Shown here: piece after piece, positions 1 to 6,886 of the stretch
Layout of the letters: each line of letters begins with the position of its first letter
Numbering within the stretch: the stretch's first letter is position 1
NCBI GenBank assembly: GCA_046542255.1
Contig: JBKHBT010000116.1
Coordinates: forward strand, 1 to 9,099
Direction: 5' to 3'
From: JBKHBT01 sp046542255
GTDB lineage: Bacteria; UBP14; UBA6098; JBKHBT01
Length of the DNA: 9,099 nucleotides
The notes under the pieces: generated by a model
The model's database searches: none
What the model saw: the letters and a program-made list of their open reading frames with translations, nothing else
What the model was told of the DNA's origin: nothing
Position numbers and translations under genes: made by a program

Positions 1-86
1 TCGTCATCATCATCGGAGCAACCGACGAATGAGACGAGAAGAATTGCGATGAGTGCGAAGAGCATAAGACCCTTGAACAACTTCAT
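1..86 (-). CDS. N-terminal fragment of a secreted lipoprotein (cut by window edge)
   Basis: Reading leftwards from the ATG at 84-86, 28 codons are visible before the window ends. They encode Met-Lys, a hydrophobic stretch (LMLFALIAILLVSFVG), then Cys23 followed by Ser and a run of Asp. This is a type II (lipoprotein) signal peptide with lipobox FVGC; Phe at -3 is less usual than Leu. The cysteine would be lipidated and the Asp-rich stretch would be a flexible linker at the membrane surface. An AAGGAGG Shine-Dalgarno sequence (91-97) lies 4 nt upstream and fixes the start. The gene follows the TonB-dependent receptor on the same strand after 56 bp with no terminator-like hairpin, so co-transcription is likely. 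The mature domain is outside the window, so function is unknown; a surface partner of the receptor is one inference. Confidence 0.8.
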   Translation of the reverse strand, partial: MKLFKGLMLFALIAILLVSFVGCSDDDD

Positions 87-142
87 GCTTCCTCCTTTTT
101 TGTGTTTTGGTTTTCCTTTATGGAATTAGTTGTTTTCATAAA

Positions 143-2908
143 TTAGAATGAATAGCTAAGGCCGAGTGAATACGACCTTCCAGTTTTATATCTACTGACT
201 GTCTCATCGCCCTGCGTATATTCACGATATGGATCCAAAAGATTCGAAGCAGAGAATTTGGCTTTGATTTTTTTACTAAGTGGCTGCGAAACAACGAAAT
301 CTAATTTTGCAGATTCTTCTTCATATACATCGGGTACGCTAAAGGAACCTACTTCTTCGATTCTTCTTCCCTGAATATTATAGCTCATAGTAGCTTCCGT
401 ATAAGTATTTGGATCGGAATATCCCAGCATTGCATTAACAACATAAGGCGACTGTCCCTGAAGCTCCCGTTCTTGAGTTGTTTCTGGCCCTGAACCATCA
501 AGCTCGATTTTCGATTGAATCAAGGTGAAGTTACCTGTTACAGAGAAGGGCGCAAGATATGGGTTTATGAAACCGAGTGCTTTTCTTATTTCAAACTCGA
601 AGCCATAATTCTTTGCGCTTTCTGCATTTCGCCATGAAAGAGTCTTTTCTGTTGCATTGACGATCGAGACCTCGATTGGATTTTGGAAATTCTTATAGAG
701 TACAGCAATAGCAATATTTTCTGCGATTCCGGGATAGAATTCCCATCGAAAGTCATAATTTTGAATAGTAGTTCTTTTGAGCTCGGCATTTCCAATAACA
801 GCATGGCCGCCAATATCCGTAAATTCGAATTCGGAAAGCTCCCTAAAGCTTGGCCTTGAAACGGTTTGCGAGACGCTTGCACGAATATTCATATCATCAC
901 TAAGTTTATAGGTAAATGATGCAGCCGGCATGAAATCGAGATTATTGACTCTTCCTTCGACAATTTGCGGATTTGGAAGGAATGGATCGAAGGTTTCGAC
1001 TATTTGGTCGGAATTTTCGCCGCGAACTCCGCCTACAAATCGTAATTTCTTGAGAAGAGGCATATCAACCATTACATAACCAGCGGTAAGATGCTGACTT
1101 GCTTCGTAATTATCTGTCGGCCTTGTATTCTCTTCAAAAGCAAAGCCATTCGCGCTGCCGATATTCTCCTGGGTAAAGATTTCTTCGGGTGAAGCTGTAA
1201 TATCGACATCGCAGAAACTTTTTGGTATATAACGGAATCTTCGATTTTGAATATCACGGTATTTATAAGAATAGCGCATTCCATATTGGAATTTTGAAGC
1301 CTTCTCATTCCAGTTTTTAAAAGGTGTTTCAAAATCGAGTGCAAAGTCCAAATTATGGTCGACCAGGTCACTGAAGAATCTGCTGCCGCTATTGTATTCA
1401 TCCGCCAATCGCCAATAGTCTTCGTCAATTTGTGCTTCATACATGACTTCGCGGGTGTCCGGCTCTTTTCGTCCTGCGCGTGCATATGTAGCCTGCCAAT
1501 CGACTTCGGTATTATTAAGAATTTTGGTAGCATGGTCGCCGGAAAGATCGAGTGATATGAGATCTCTTTCAATCCAGCGGAGCCTTGTTACTCGTTCATT
1601 TAGATTATGGTCTTGATTGGGCATAATCGCATAATTAAGGACTTCATCTTCGGTATTATGTGTAAAAGTGGTTTTAAGGCTTATTTTATCCGACATTGAG
1701 AAGCGATAGCTTGTATTTAATACACCGCCCCAGACAATGTCATTGCTCGATTTATTCAGCCCTTCATAGAAATGTCTTTGCTCGAGGTTTTCATCTGCTC
1801 CCGATACGAAAAATGCCCTATCTTCTTCTCGATAGCTGAATTTGTTTTTATATGTCGCACTAAAAATATAGCCAAATGGTTTTTCATTAAGATCGATAGT
1901 ATTACCCATCGATAGGCTATAGCTTTGATTAATTGGCGCAGTTTTCCCATGTGGTGACCATGTATTGTCGAATGATTCGCCAAATTCTTCCAGCTCTTCA
2001 GATGTAAAGCCATTGGTGAATACTCCGCTTTCGACCAATTTCCCACGGCCGAGATTCTCTTTTACAATCTCTGGCATAGCCCGTGTTCCATCATCGAAGC
2101 CCAAAAAATCTATTTTGCCGCCATCATATGTTTTGAAATCCTGGAAAGTTGTCTGCTCGTTATATCCGAAAGATGCGCTGAAATCTCCCTGAAAACTCTG
2201 CATAAATTCCTTGGTTTGCAAAGATATCGAACCACCGGCGAAATCGCCTGGAAGATTTGGCACAAATGCTTTATGAATAACAGCATTGTCGAGAATATTC
2301 GATGGGAAAATATCGAAAGGCACCGATCTTTTGTCCGGCTCCGGGCTTGGTAAAGACGAATTATTAAGCTGTGAATTGGAATATCTTTCTGAAAGTCCGC
2401 GCACAAAGACATATTTATCATCTTTGATAGTAAGTCCAGTGATTCTTTTCAAAGCATCCGATGCCTTAGAGTCAGGCGATTTGGATATCTGTTCCGATGA
2501 AATGCCGGAAGTGATCGCCTGCGCCCTTTTCTGATTGCTGACCAGCGCAGCTGTAGTGGTATTAACGCGCTTTGCCTTCACTACGATAGCTTCGGTAGTC
2601 GAGACATCTGGCTTTAAGCTAATATCCAATTTTGATGTTTCACCACTGGATATTTCAACATCCTCGATAGTATAGGTTTGATAGCCTACATAAGTTACTT
2701 TTACCACATAACTGCCGGGTTCGATATTATAAACGATATAATTTCCATCGAGATCCGTGGCGGCACCTTTTTGGGCGCCTTGCAAGATAACATTTGCGGC
2801 TATTAATGGCTCTCCTGTATCATTATCGAGGATATTTCCTCTTAAAGATCCTGTTTCGGAGAAAAGTAGCATCGGTAGTAATGCTAAGGTTAATATTAGT
2901 TTTTTCAT
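143..2908 (-). CDS. TonB-dependent outer-membrane receptor with carboxypeptidase-regulatory-like N-terminal domain
   Basis: A 921-residue protein, a usual length for this family. Residues 1 to about 17 are a Sec signal peptide (MKKLILTLALLPMLLFS). Residues about 21-100 form a carboxypeptidase-regulatory-like beta-sandwich (SLRGNILD, TGEPLIAANV, TDLDGNY, VGYQ). A TonB-box-like segment, AIVVKA, lies near 107-112. The plug domain covers about 120-235 and has the family signature: SDALKRITG, FVRGLSERY, a PSPEPDKRSVPFDIFPS segment and PGDFAGGSI. The rest is the 22-strand barrel type, ending in aromatic-rich GLSYSF with terminal Phe as in BAM-assembled outer-membrane proteins. The plug resembles the Caulobacter/Xanthomonas-type and Bacteroidetes receptors. 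The family imports siderophores, glycans, vitamins or metals using TonB-ExbBD energy; the ligand here cannot be read from sequence. An upstream in-frame ATG at 2968 was rejected: AAGGAGG at 2916-2922 and the signal peptide both support 2908. Confidence 0.93.
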   Translation of the reverse strand: MKKLILTLALLPMLLFSETGSLRGNILDNDTGEPLIAANVILQGAQKGAATDLDGNYIVYNIEPGSYVVKVTYVGYQTYTIEDVEISSGETSKLDISLKPDVSTTEAIVVKAKRVNTTTAALVSNQKRAQAITSGISSEQISKSPDSKASDALKRITGLTIKDDKYVFVRGLSERYSNSQLNNSSLPSPEPDKRSVPFDIFPSNILDNAVIHKAFVPNLPGDFAGGSISLQTKEFMQSFQGDFSASFGYNEQTTFQDFKTYDGGKIDFLGFDDGTRAMPEIVKENLGRGKLVESGVFTNGFTSEELEEFGESFDNTWSPHGKTAPINQSYSLSMGNTIDLNEKPFGYIFSATYKNKFSYREEDRAFFVSGADENLEQRHFYEGLNKSSNDIVWGGVLNTSYRFSMSDKISLKTTFTHNTEDEVLNYAIMPNQDHNLNERVTRLRWIERDLISLDLSGDHATKILNNTEVDWQATYARAGRKEPDTREVMYEAQIDEDYWRLADEYNSGSRFFSDLVDHNLDFALDFETPFKNWNEKASKFQYGMRYSYKYRDIQNRRFRYIPKSFCDVDITASPEEIFTQENIGSANGFAFEENTRPTDNYEASQHLTAGYVMVDMPLLKKLRFVGGVRGENSDQIVETFDPFLPNPQIVEGRVNNLDFMPAASFTYKLSDDMNIRASVSQTVSRPSFRELSEFEFTDIGGHAVIGNAELKRTTIQNYDFRWEFYPGIAENIAIAVLYKNFQNPIEVSIVNATEKTLSWRNAESAKNYGFEFEIRKALGFINPYLAPFSVTGNFTLIQSKIELDGSGPETTQERELQGQSPYVVNAMLGYSDPNTYTEATMSYNIQGRRIEEVGSFSVPDVYEEESAKLDFVVSQPLSKKIKAKFSASNLLDPYREYTQGDETVSRYKTGRSYSLGLSYSF

Positions 2909-2915
2909 CCTTCTA

Positions 2916-2922
2916 CCTCCTT
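2916..2922 (-). promoter_or_regulatory. Shine-Dalgarno site that sets the receptor start
   Basis: AAGGAGG on the minus strand, 7 nt before the ATG at 2908. It decides against the upstream in-frame ATG at 2968, which would put 20 non-hydrophobic residues ahead of the signal peptide and has no such site. Confidence 0.85.
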
Positions 2923-2950
2923 CTTGATGTCCAAAGATAAAAGGATTTAT

Positions 2951-2962
2951 TAATCGATTATA
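2951..2962 (-). promoter_or_regulatory. 10-bp palindrome overlapping a TATAAT hexamer in the receptor leader
   Basis: TAATCGATTA (2951-2960) is a perfect 10-bp palindrome. On the minus strand it overlaps a TATAAT hexamer (2962 to 2957), 49-54 bp upstream of the receptor start codon. No good -35 hexamer is found at 16-18 bp. In A+T-rich DNA a TATAAT can arise by chance, so this is only a candidate promoter or operator. Confidence 0.25.
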
Positions 2963-3031
2963 AAACACAAATTAAATTGCTTAGAAAATCATTAATATGT
3001 GATATATTGCTATATGTCTATATTTTGCAGA

Positions 3032-3075
3032 ATTATACACGCAAAAAAAATATATATAGTTAAACATGCTTTAAC
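3032..3075 (-). promoter_or_regulatory. Candidate activator-dependent promoter of the receptor gene
   Basis: On the minus strand a consensus TATAAT (3037 to 3032) has no recognisable -35 hexamer. Where an activator would replace it there is a perfect inverted repeat, GTTAAA-N5-TTTAAC (3059-3075). Its centre is about 42 bp upstream of the start site predicted at about 3025, the position used by class II activators. The predicted leader would be about 117 nt. Both elements are visible; their use is an inference. The rest of the 274-bp gap (2909-3182) shows only A+T-rich DNA and no ORF or strong terminator. Confidence 0.3.
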
Positions 3076-3182
3076 CGAGATAAATAGATAATTCTCTGAT
3101 ACCTTTTAAGTAAAGCAATCCTGATTAGGTAAATTTTATATATTGTTAGCTTGTTTTAATGGGAATTAATACAGCCTAAACA

Positions 3183-4031
3183 TTAAAATGGCGAATATAT
3201 GAAGCCTACTGACATAATTTCCTTATGCCTTGTTGTATTATCGATTTCTTCATCATAAAGTAGCTGAATATTTAATTTCACAGAAACTACATCCGATAAT
3301 TTTGCTGTAAAATAGGTATCCCAATTTACATCCGGACTTTTCCATGAATCGCCACCATTTTCTTCAGAATAATAGAGTGCTTTGTAAAAAGACAATTTAG
3401 ATTCGAGTTTGACGGCTTCATTAAGAAGCGGTGTTCTATATTCCGTAACCATTTCCAGGCCACCGTCATTTGTGCTAATGGTTTCTTTATTTCCTAGAGT
3501 ATCGAGAACATCTCTATCGATATTTTGTTTGAATGCACCACCGAATCTTGTAATCAGCTCCTTTTCTTCTTCTTTAATAAAGACTCTGGCAACTCCCGCG
3601 CTTTCTGTAATTTCGATTGGATTTGCGGCTCTTTTATTATCAGTTACCGAAGCATCGAGAAATTGGCTCAGAAACCTTACTGAAACAAATGGATCTACAA
3701 AGCTTCCCAATGTGAATCTCTCGATATTTTCTATATCGATCAAATCATTGGACTTGATTGGCTTTTGCCAGTGTTTTGTTTCATTATCCTGAATATGGGT
3801 ATGGCCGAAGGAACATTTTGCGGTATTTTTTGTATTAAGCCAGTCATTAATTGCCTTCTGTGCCAGGAAATTGCAATTTGCTGTCCATGTGATACCGCTG
3901 GCATCACCGCCTGTCCAATTATCGCTATAATTGTTTAGAGAAAGATTATAGCTAAGATCGAGCGAAGTCTCCCATGCAAATGCTATGATACATAGCAATG
4001 CTAATATCAAAATCGTGATTGAAGTTCTCAT
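3183..4031 (-). CDS. DUF3078-like outer-membrane beta-barrel protein
   Basis: A 282-residue protein. A signal peptide (MRTSITILILALLCIIAFA) covers residues 1-19. The mature N terminus carries the pattern I associate with DUF3078 proteins: NWTGGDASG at 38-46, then a strand, INDWLNTKN near 61-69 and a Gly-His turn near 76-77. The remainder alternates short amphipathic strands with acidic turns, including RFLSQFLDAS and the closing MSVGFIYSPF; the terminal Phe fits an outer-membrane barrel. DUF3078 proteins occur mainly in Bacteroidetes and related phyla and have no agreed function. AAGGAGG at 4036-4042 sits 4 nt before the ATG and selects this start over the in-frame ATG at 4070. The gene is divergent from the vWA/OmpA gene. 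No SD-linked partner lies downstream, and the receptor gene follows after 274 bp, so it is probably its own transcript. Confidence 0.75.
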   Translation of the reverse strand: MRTSITILILALLCIIAFAWETSLDLSYNLSLNNYSDNWTGGDASGITWTANCNFLAQKAINDWLNTKNTAKCSFGHTHIQDNETKHWQKPIKSNDLIDIENIERFTLGSFVDPFVSVRFLSQFLDASVTDNKRAANPIEITESAGVARVFIKEEEKELITRFGGAFKQNIDRDVLDTLGNKETISTNDGGLEMVTEYRTPLLNEAVKLESKLSFYKALYYSEENGGDSWKSPDVNWDTYFTAKLSDVVSVKLNIQLLYDEEIDNTTRHKEIMSVGFIYSPF

Positions 4032-4124
4032 TATGCCTCCTTGGGTTTCAATTTCTTTATTAAAATACAAAATTCTGCTAAAAAAATCAATTATTACCTG
4101 TGTTTAAGAATTTATGCAAAAATA

Positions 4125-4154
4125 GCATTTGCAATAATAATTCATTGCAAAAGC
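4125..4154. promoter_or_regulatory. Inverted repeat between divergent genes (candidate operator)
   Basis: TTTGCAAT (4128-4135) and ATTGCAAA (4144-4151) form a perfect 8-bp dyad with an 8-bp spacer. With one mismatch it extends to 11 bp per arm by GC (4125-4126 and 4153-4154). A related half-site, ATGCAAAA, begins at 4114. The dyad lies in the only region able to hold promoters for both divergent genes. TTGCAA at 4145-4150 followed after 16 bp by TATTAA (4167-4172) could be the plus-strand promoter, in which case the dyad overlaps its -35. The repeat is directly seen; operator function is inferred. Confidence 0.45.
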
Positions 4155-4183
4155 CAAAATAATCACTATTAATATATTAAAGA

Positions 4184-4192
4184 AAGGGTAGG
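4184..4192 (+). promoter_or_regulatory. Weak Shine-Dalgarno supporting a TTG start
   Basis: AAAGGGTAGG-like purine run 2 nt or more before TTG at 4195. It is weaker than the AAGGAGG sites of the three minus-strand genes in this window. The next in-frame Met codon is at about residue 125, inside the vWA domain, so the TTG is the credible start. Confidence 0.5.
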
Positions 4193-4194
4193 TT

Positions 4195-6813
4195 TTGGAT
4201 AAGAAAATTTCATATTATATCGCTCCTTTGATTCTGATTGTTATCGCTGGTATTGTTGCGTTTTTCATAATAAAGCCGACATCACCGACAAATTACCAGA
4301 AAAATGATACATTTCGACCCGATAGCGCAGAGAAGTACATCATAATTACACCCAAAGGCGATCCATGGCATCAAAAACCTGTACAGCTAAAAAGCCCACC
4401 TAAGCAAAGCGATAATTGTGTAAAGCTGGAAATCGAATCGCCTTTTGAGCAGGGCATCTCAAACTATATATTAAACGATGACTATGACCTTTATATTGAT
4501 GGCTCACGTTTTGCTGTTGATAGCTTCCAGACAATCGATAATAAATATAAATACCGCCTTGTGCTGATGGTCGATAGAAGCTATTCCGCAAATATGGTAA
4601 TCGATGATAGAAGTCAATCTAAGCATGGGCTTTTCAATCAGACGCTTCGCTACTTTTGGGATAATCTGAAATATCGCGATATCGATATCGAGGTCTATTT
4701 TTTCCAGAGCCGTAGATTCATATTTGTCAACTATGGGCCTTTGCTCTTTGGGCCATACAATATAAAAACTTTCGAAGATTTGAAGGAAGCAGTCGATGAA
4801 AATGACAAAAGCCTCGGAGGCACTCCTCTTATCTGGGCAATCAAGCAGGTAGCTGAGAACCTCAATAAAATTAAGAATGATTCATTACAAACTCATGTAG
4901 TAATCCTAACCGATGGGCTTGATAGCCACGGCGGGGATTATACCGATCCCGAATTGCATTTCGATAATATATTCTTTCACTCTTTCGCAGGATTTAGCGA
5001 ATATGATAGAAAATCAGAAAGATTCAAGGATTTTCGGGAATATATTATAAATTCAGGCGGTTTATTATCAACTGACTGGGATTCTCTTTATTCTTTCGTG
5101 GATAAAATGTCGCAAAGAGCATTCGCCGATTTTGTTTTATATGCAAAACCGGTGCTCGATGTCAAAATATCGCCTAATTCTTTCAAATATAAAAAGATGT
5201 CGGTTACGGTCGAAGAAAGGCCATTTGTGGATCGCATTTATTTCGATAATGATGGCGATTGGCAAATCCCTGACAATCGCTTCAAACAGCGTTTCGAGCC
5301 ATTTGTGGAAAAAATAGCTCAAAGACTGGCTAATAATCCATCAAATATGTTAGTTATAACAGGATATTTATCTTATCGGGAGTATAAAACGAAAAAATTC
5401 GATATAGCCTCCAAAAGAGAAAAATTTATAAAGCAAAAACTGCTGGCAAAAGGTATCGAAGACAACAGAATAGTTATGGCATCGACTTCAAAACCGCAAC
5501 TGGCCAAAACCGATTTTCGCGAGGTTTCCCAAATGGCTGATGAAAAACTCGAAAGTAATAATAATTGGTATCGAGAGATGCCATGTGATGAATTCTCCGG
5601 CGCAAAACTCGATAAATCAGATGCCGAGATGATAGCCGAACACAGCCGCTCGGTCTTGATTCAGGCAATTCCATACTATAAAATCACAAAAGTAAGGTGG
5701 CAGGACAATCGGCCGATTTCCTATGGCATGGAAGACCTAATCGATATATTTTGCAAAAGGTTTGAGAATCTGGAAAGCTATGTCAAACGCAAAGAGTTCA
5801 AGACAGTTTTCAATGAAATTAATCCAAGATTATTGCGAGAAGTCTATTATCATTTGGAAGAAAACCCTGAAAGCTATCTTGTCTATTATTGCGGGACAGA
5901 GAATCCCATCGTAGCAGAAAACAGACTCAAGTTCTTATTGAAACAGGGCTTAGGGGATCTCGATGAAAAACATGCCGCTCTAATCATAGAAAGGTCATTT
6001 CTGATATCATCTCCCTTTTGTACCGCAATGCCCGCACAATATGATAAACCAAAGGGCACTGTGGTATGCCAAAATCGCTTGATGATGGAATCATCTTTGA
6101 CATTTCGCCCACAAGATACGACAGAGACTAAATTGGAAATGCCAGATATGCCTGCAAGCTTCAGAATAAGAAAATTCGATACATCCATGACGGTTTCAGT
6201 CCAATGTTCGCTTGCTTTGGCAGACAAAGATGGTAAAATCATAAGCCCTGTTATATCAAGAGGCAGAGATAAAGGGACATTTCACCCGGGAATTTTGCCG
6301 ATAGGTGCAGAAATGGGAGAAGGAGAAAATTCTTTTAAGGCAGCAGTTTACTTTAATTGGAAATCAGATGCATATAATTTGGAATGTGATGCGATATCAT
6401 TTTCGGATGAATTCAAAATAGTATCTGAAAATATATCAGTAAAACAGACAAAACTAATTGAACAATACAATTTCGATACATATGAACCAAAATCCAGCTA
6501 TTTTTTGATAAGAATTCCACAAATCGTAGAGCACTTCGGTGATGACGATTCGATTACTCTCAAAATATATGGAAATACCTGCCCAATAGGTTCAGATATT
6601 CGTAATAAGGAGCTTTCAGCGCAAAGAGTACTTTATCTCGCCAATAAAATAAGAAAATATACCCAAGCAGATATTCATATTCTAGGCTATCCATACTATA
6701 GCCGTCAGCCGGTATTCAAAAAGCACGGTACTGAAGAATCCGATACATTAGATTTCTCTATGCCAGAAAATCGAGATATCGCAAGGTCGGCTTTTATAGA
6801 ATATAACAATTAA
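4195..6813 (+). CDS. Inner-membrane-anchored vWA protein with two OmpA-like modules
   Basis: An 872-residue protein, TTG start. Residues 1-7 are positively charged, and 8-26 form one membrane helix (YIAPLILIVIAGIVAFFII) with no cleavage or lipobox site, so the remainder should be periplasmic. A von Willebrand A domain spans about 118-265 with a full MIDAS metal site: DRSYS (D127, S129, S131), T210 in GGTP, and D240 in LTDG. An OmpA-like module covers about 343-435 (IYFDNDGD, NPSNMLVITGY, KREKFIKQKLLAKGI). A helical middle (500-600) and a beta-rich part (600-755) follow. A second OmpA-like module lies at about 756-870 (YNFDTYEP, IYGNTCPIG, N804, LSAQRV with R811, ending PENRDIARS). OmpA-like domains commonly bind peptidoglycan and vWA domains bind proteins through a metal ion, so a wall-linked scaffold or sensor is inferred. 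I recognise no named family with this full architecture. Confidence 0.85.
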   Translation: MDKKISYYIAPLILIVIAGIVAFFIIKPTSPTNYQKNDTFRPDSAEKYIIITPKGDPWHQKPVQLKSPPKQSDNCVKLEIESPFEQGISNYILNDDYDLYIDGSRFAVDSFQTIDNKYKYRLVLMVDRSYSANMVIDDRSQSKHGLFNQTLRYFWDNLKYRDIDIEVYFFQSRRFIFVNYGPLLFGPYNIKTFEDLKEAVDENDKSLGGTPLIWAIKQVAENLNKIKNDSLQTHVVILTDGLDSHGGDYTDPELHFDNIFFHSFAGFSEYDRKSERFKDFREYIINSGGLLSTDWDSLYSFVDKMSQRAFADFVLYAKPVLDVKISPNSFKYKKMSVTVEERPFVDRIYFDNDGDWQIPDNRFKQRFEPFVEKIAQRLANNPSNMLVITGYLSYREYKTKKFDIASKREKFIKQKLLAKGIEDNRIVMASTSKPQLAKTDFREVSQMADEKLESNNNWYREMPCDEFSGAKLDKSDAEMIAEHSRSVLIQAIPYYKITKVRWQDNRPISYGMEDLIDIFCKRFENLESYVKRKEFKTVFNEINPRLLREVYYHLEENPESYLVYYCGTENPIVAENRLKFLLKQGLGDLDEKHAALIIERSFLISSPFCTAMPAQYDKPKGTVVCQNRLMMESSLTFRPQDTTETKLEMPDMPASFRIRKFDTSMTVSVQCSLALADKDGKIISPVISRGRDKGTFHPGILPIGAEMGEGENSFKAAVYFNWKSDAYNLECDAISFSDEFKIVSENISVKQTKLIEQYNFDTYEPKSSYFLIRIPQIVEHFGDDDSITLKIYGNTCPIGSDIRNKELSAQRVLYLANKIRKYTQADIHILGYPYYSRQPVFKKHGTEESDTLDFSMPENRDIARSAFIEYNN

Positions 6814-6830
6814 AAAAAGAAACTTGCAGA

Positions 6831-6865
6831 ATTCACCTACTTCTATTAGATTTATGTAAGTGAAT
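6831..6865. repeat. Imperfect inverted repeat upstream of copB
   Basis: ATTCACCTAC (6831-6840) pairs with GTAAGTGAAT (6856-6865) with one mismatch and a 15-nt loop. It lies just after the stop of the vWA gene but has no following T-run, so it is a poor terminator. Its right arm is shared with the stronger dyad at 6850-6873, so the two structures exclude each other. Confidence 0.4.
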
Positions 6866-6873
6866 ACATAAAT
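6850..6873 (+). promoter_or_regulatory. Perfect 9-bp dyad with CRP/FNR-like spacing before copB
   Basis: ATTTATGTA (6850-6858) and TACATAAAT (6865-6873) are perfect reverse complements separated by AGTGAA. The 16-bp core ATGTA-N6-TACAT has the same layout as CRP-type sites (TGTGA-N6-TCACA) with a different half-site. It lies 13 bp upstream of the probable copB start and covers part of the upstream ATG at 6872. It does not match the CopY box (TACANNTGTA), which has opposite half-site orientation. A metal- or redox-responsive operator is an inference. Confidence 0.5.
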
Positions 6874-6886
6874 GACGAGAAGAGCT

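Noticed and set aside
1..2908. Classical SusC/SusD polysaccharide utilisation pair
   Set aside because: The plug motifs differ from SusC, and only 28 residues of the lipoprotein are visible, so SusD cannot be claimed.
2909..2968. N-terminal extension of the receptor to the ATG at 2968
   Set aside because: It adds 20 residues before an otherwise normal signal peptide and ignores the AAGGAGG site 7 nt upstream of 2908.
3409..3792. Plus-strand open frame of 127 codons opposite the DUF3078-like gene
   Set aside because: Ser/Leu-rich shadow composition with no start signal; the opposite strand carries a signal peptide and family pattern.
4032..4070. N-terminal extension of the DUF3078-like protein to the ATG at 4070
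   Set aside because: There is no ribosome site before it, the added residues are polar, and AAGGAGG lies 4 nt before the ATG at 4031.
6831..6873. CopY-type copper box or ArsR/SmtB site upstream of copB
   Set aside because: The half-sites do not match TACANNTGTA, and the TGAA/TTCA orientation typical of ArsR/SmtB sites is not present.
6872..6886. ATG at 6872 as the copB start
   Set aside because: It sits on the end of the perfect dyad and lacks any purine-rich site upstream; the ATG at 6887 has a weak one. The choice remains moderate.
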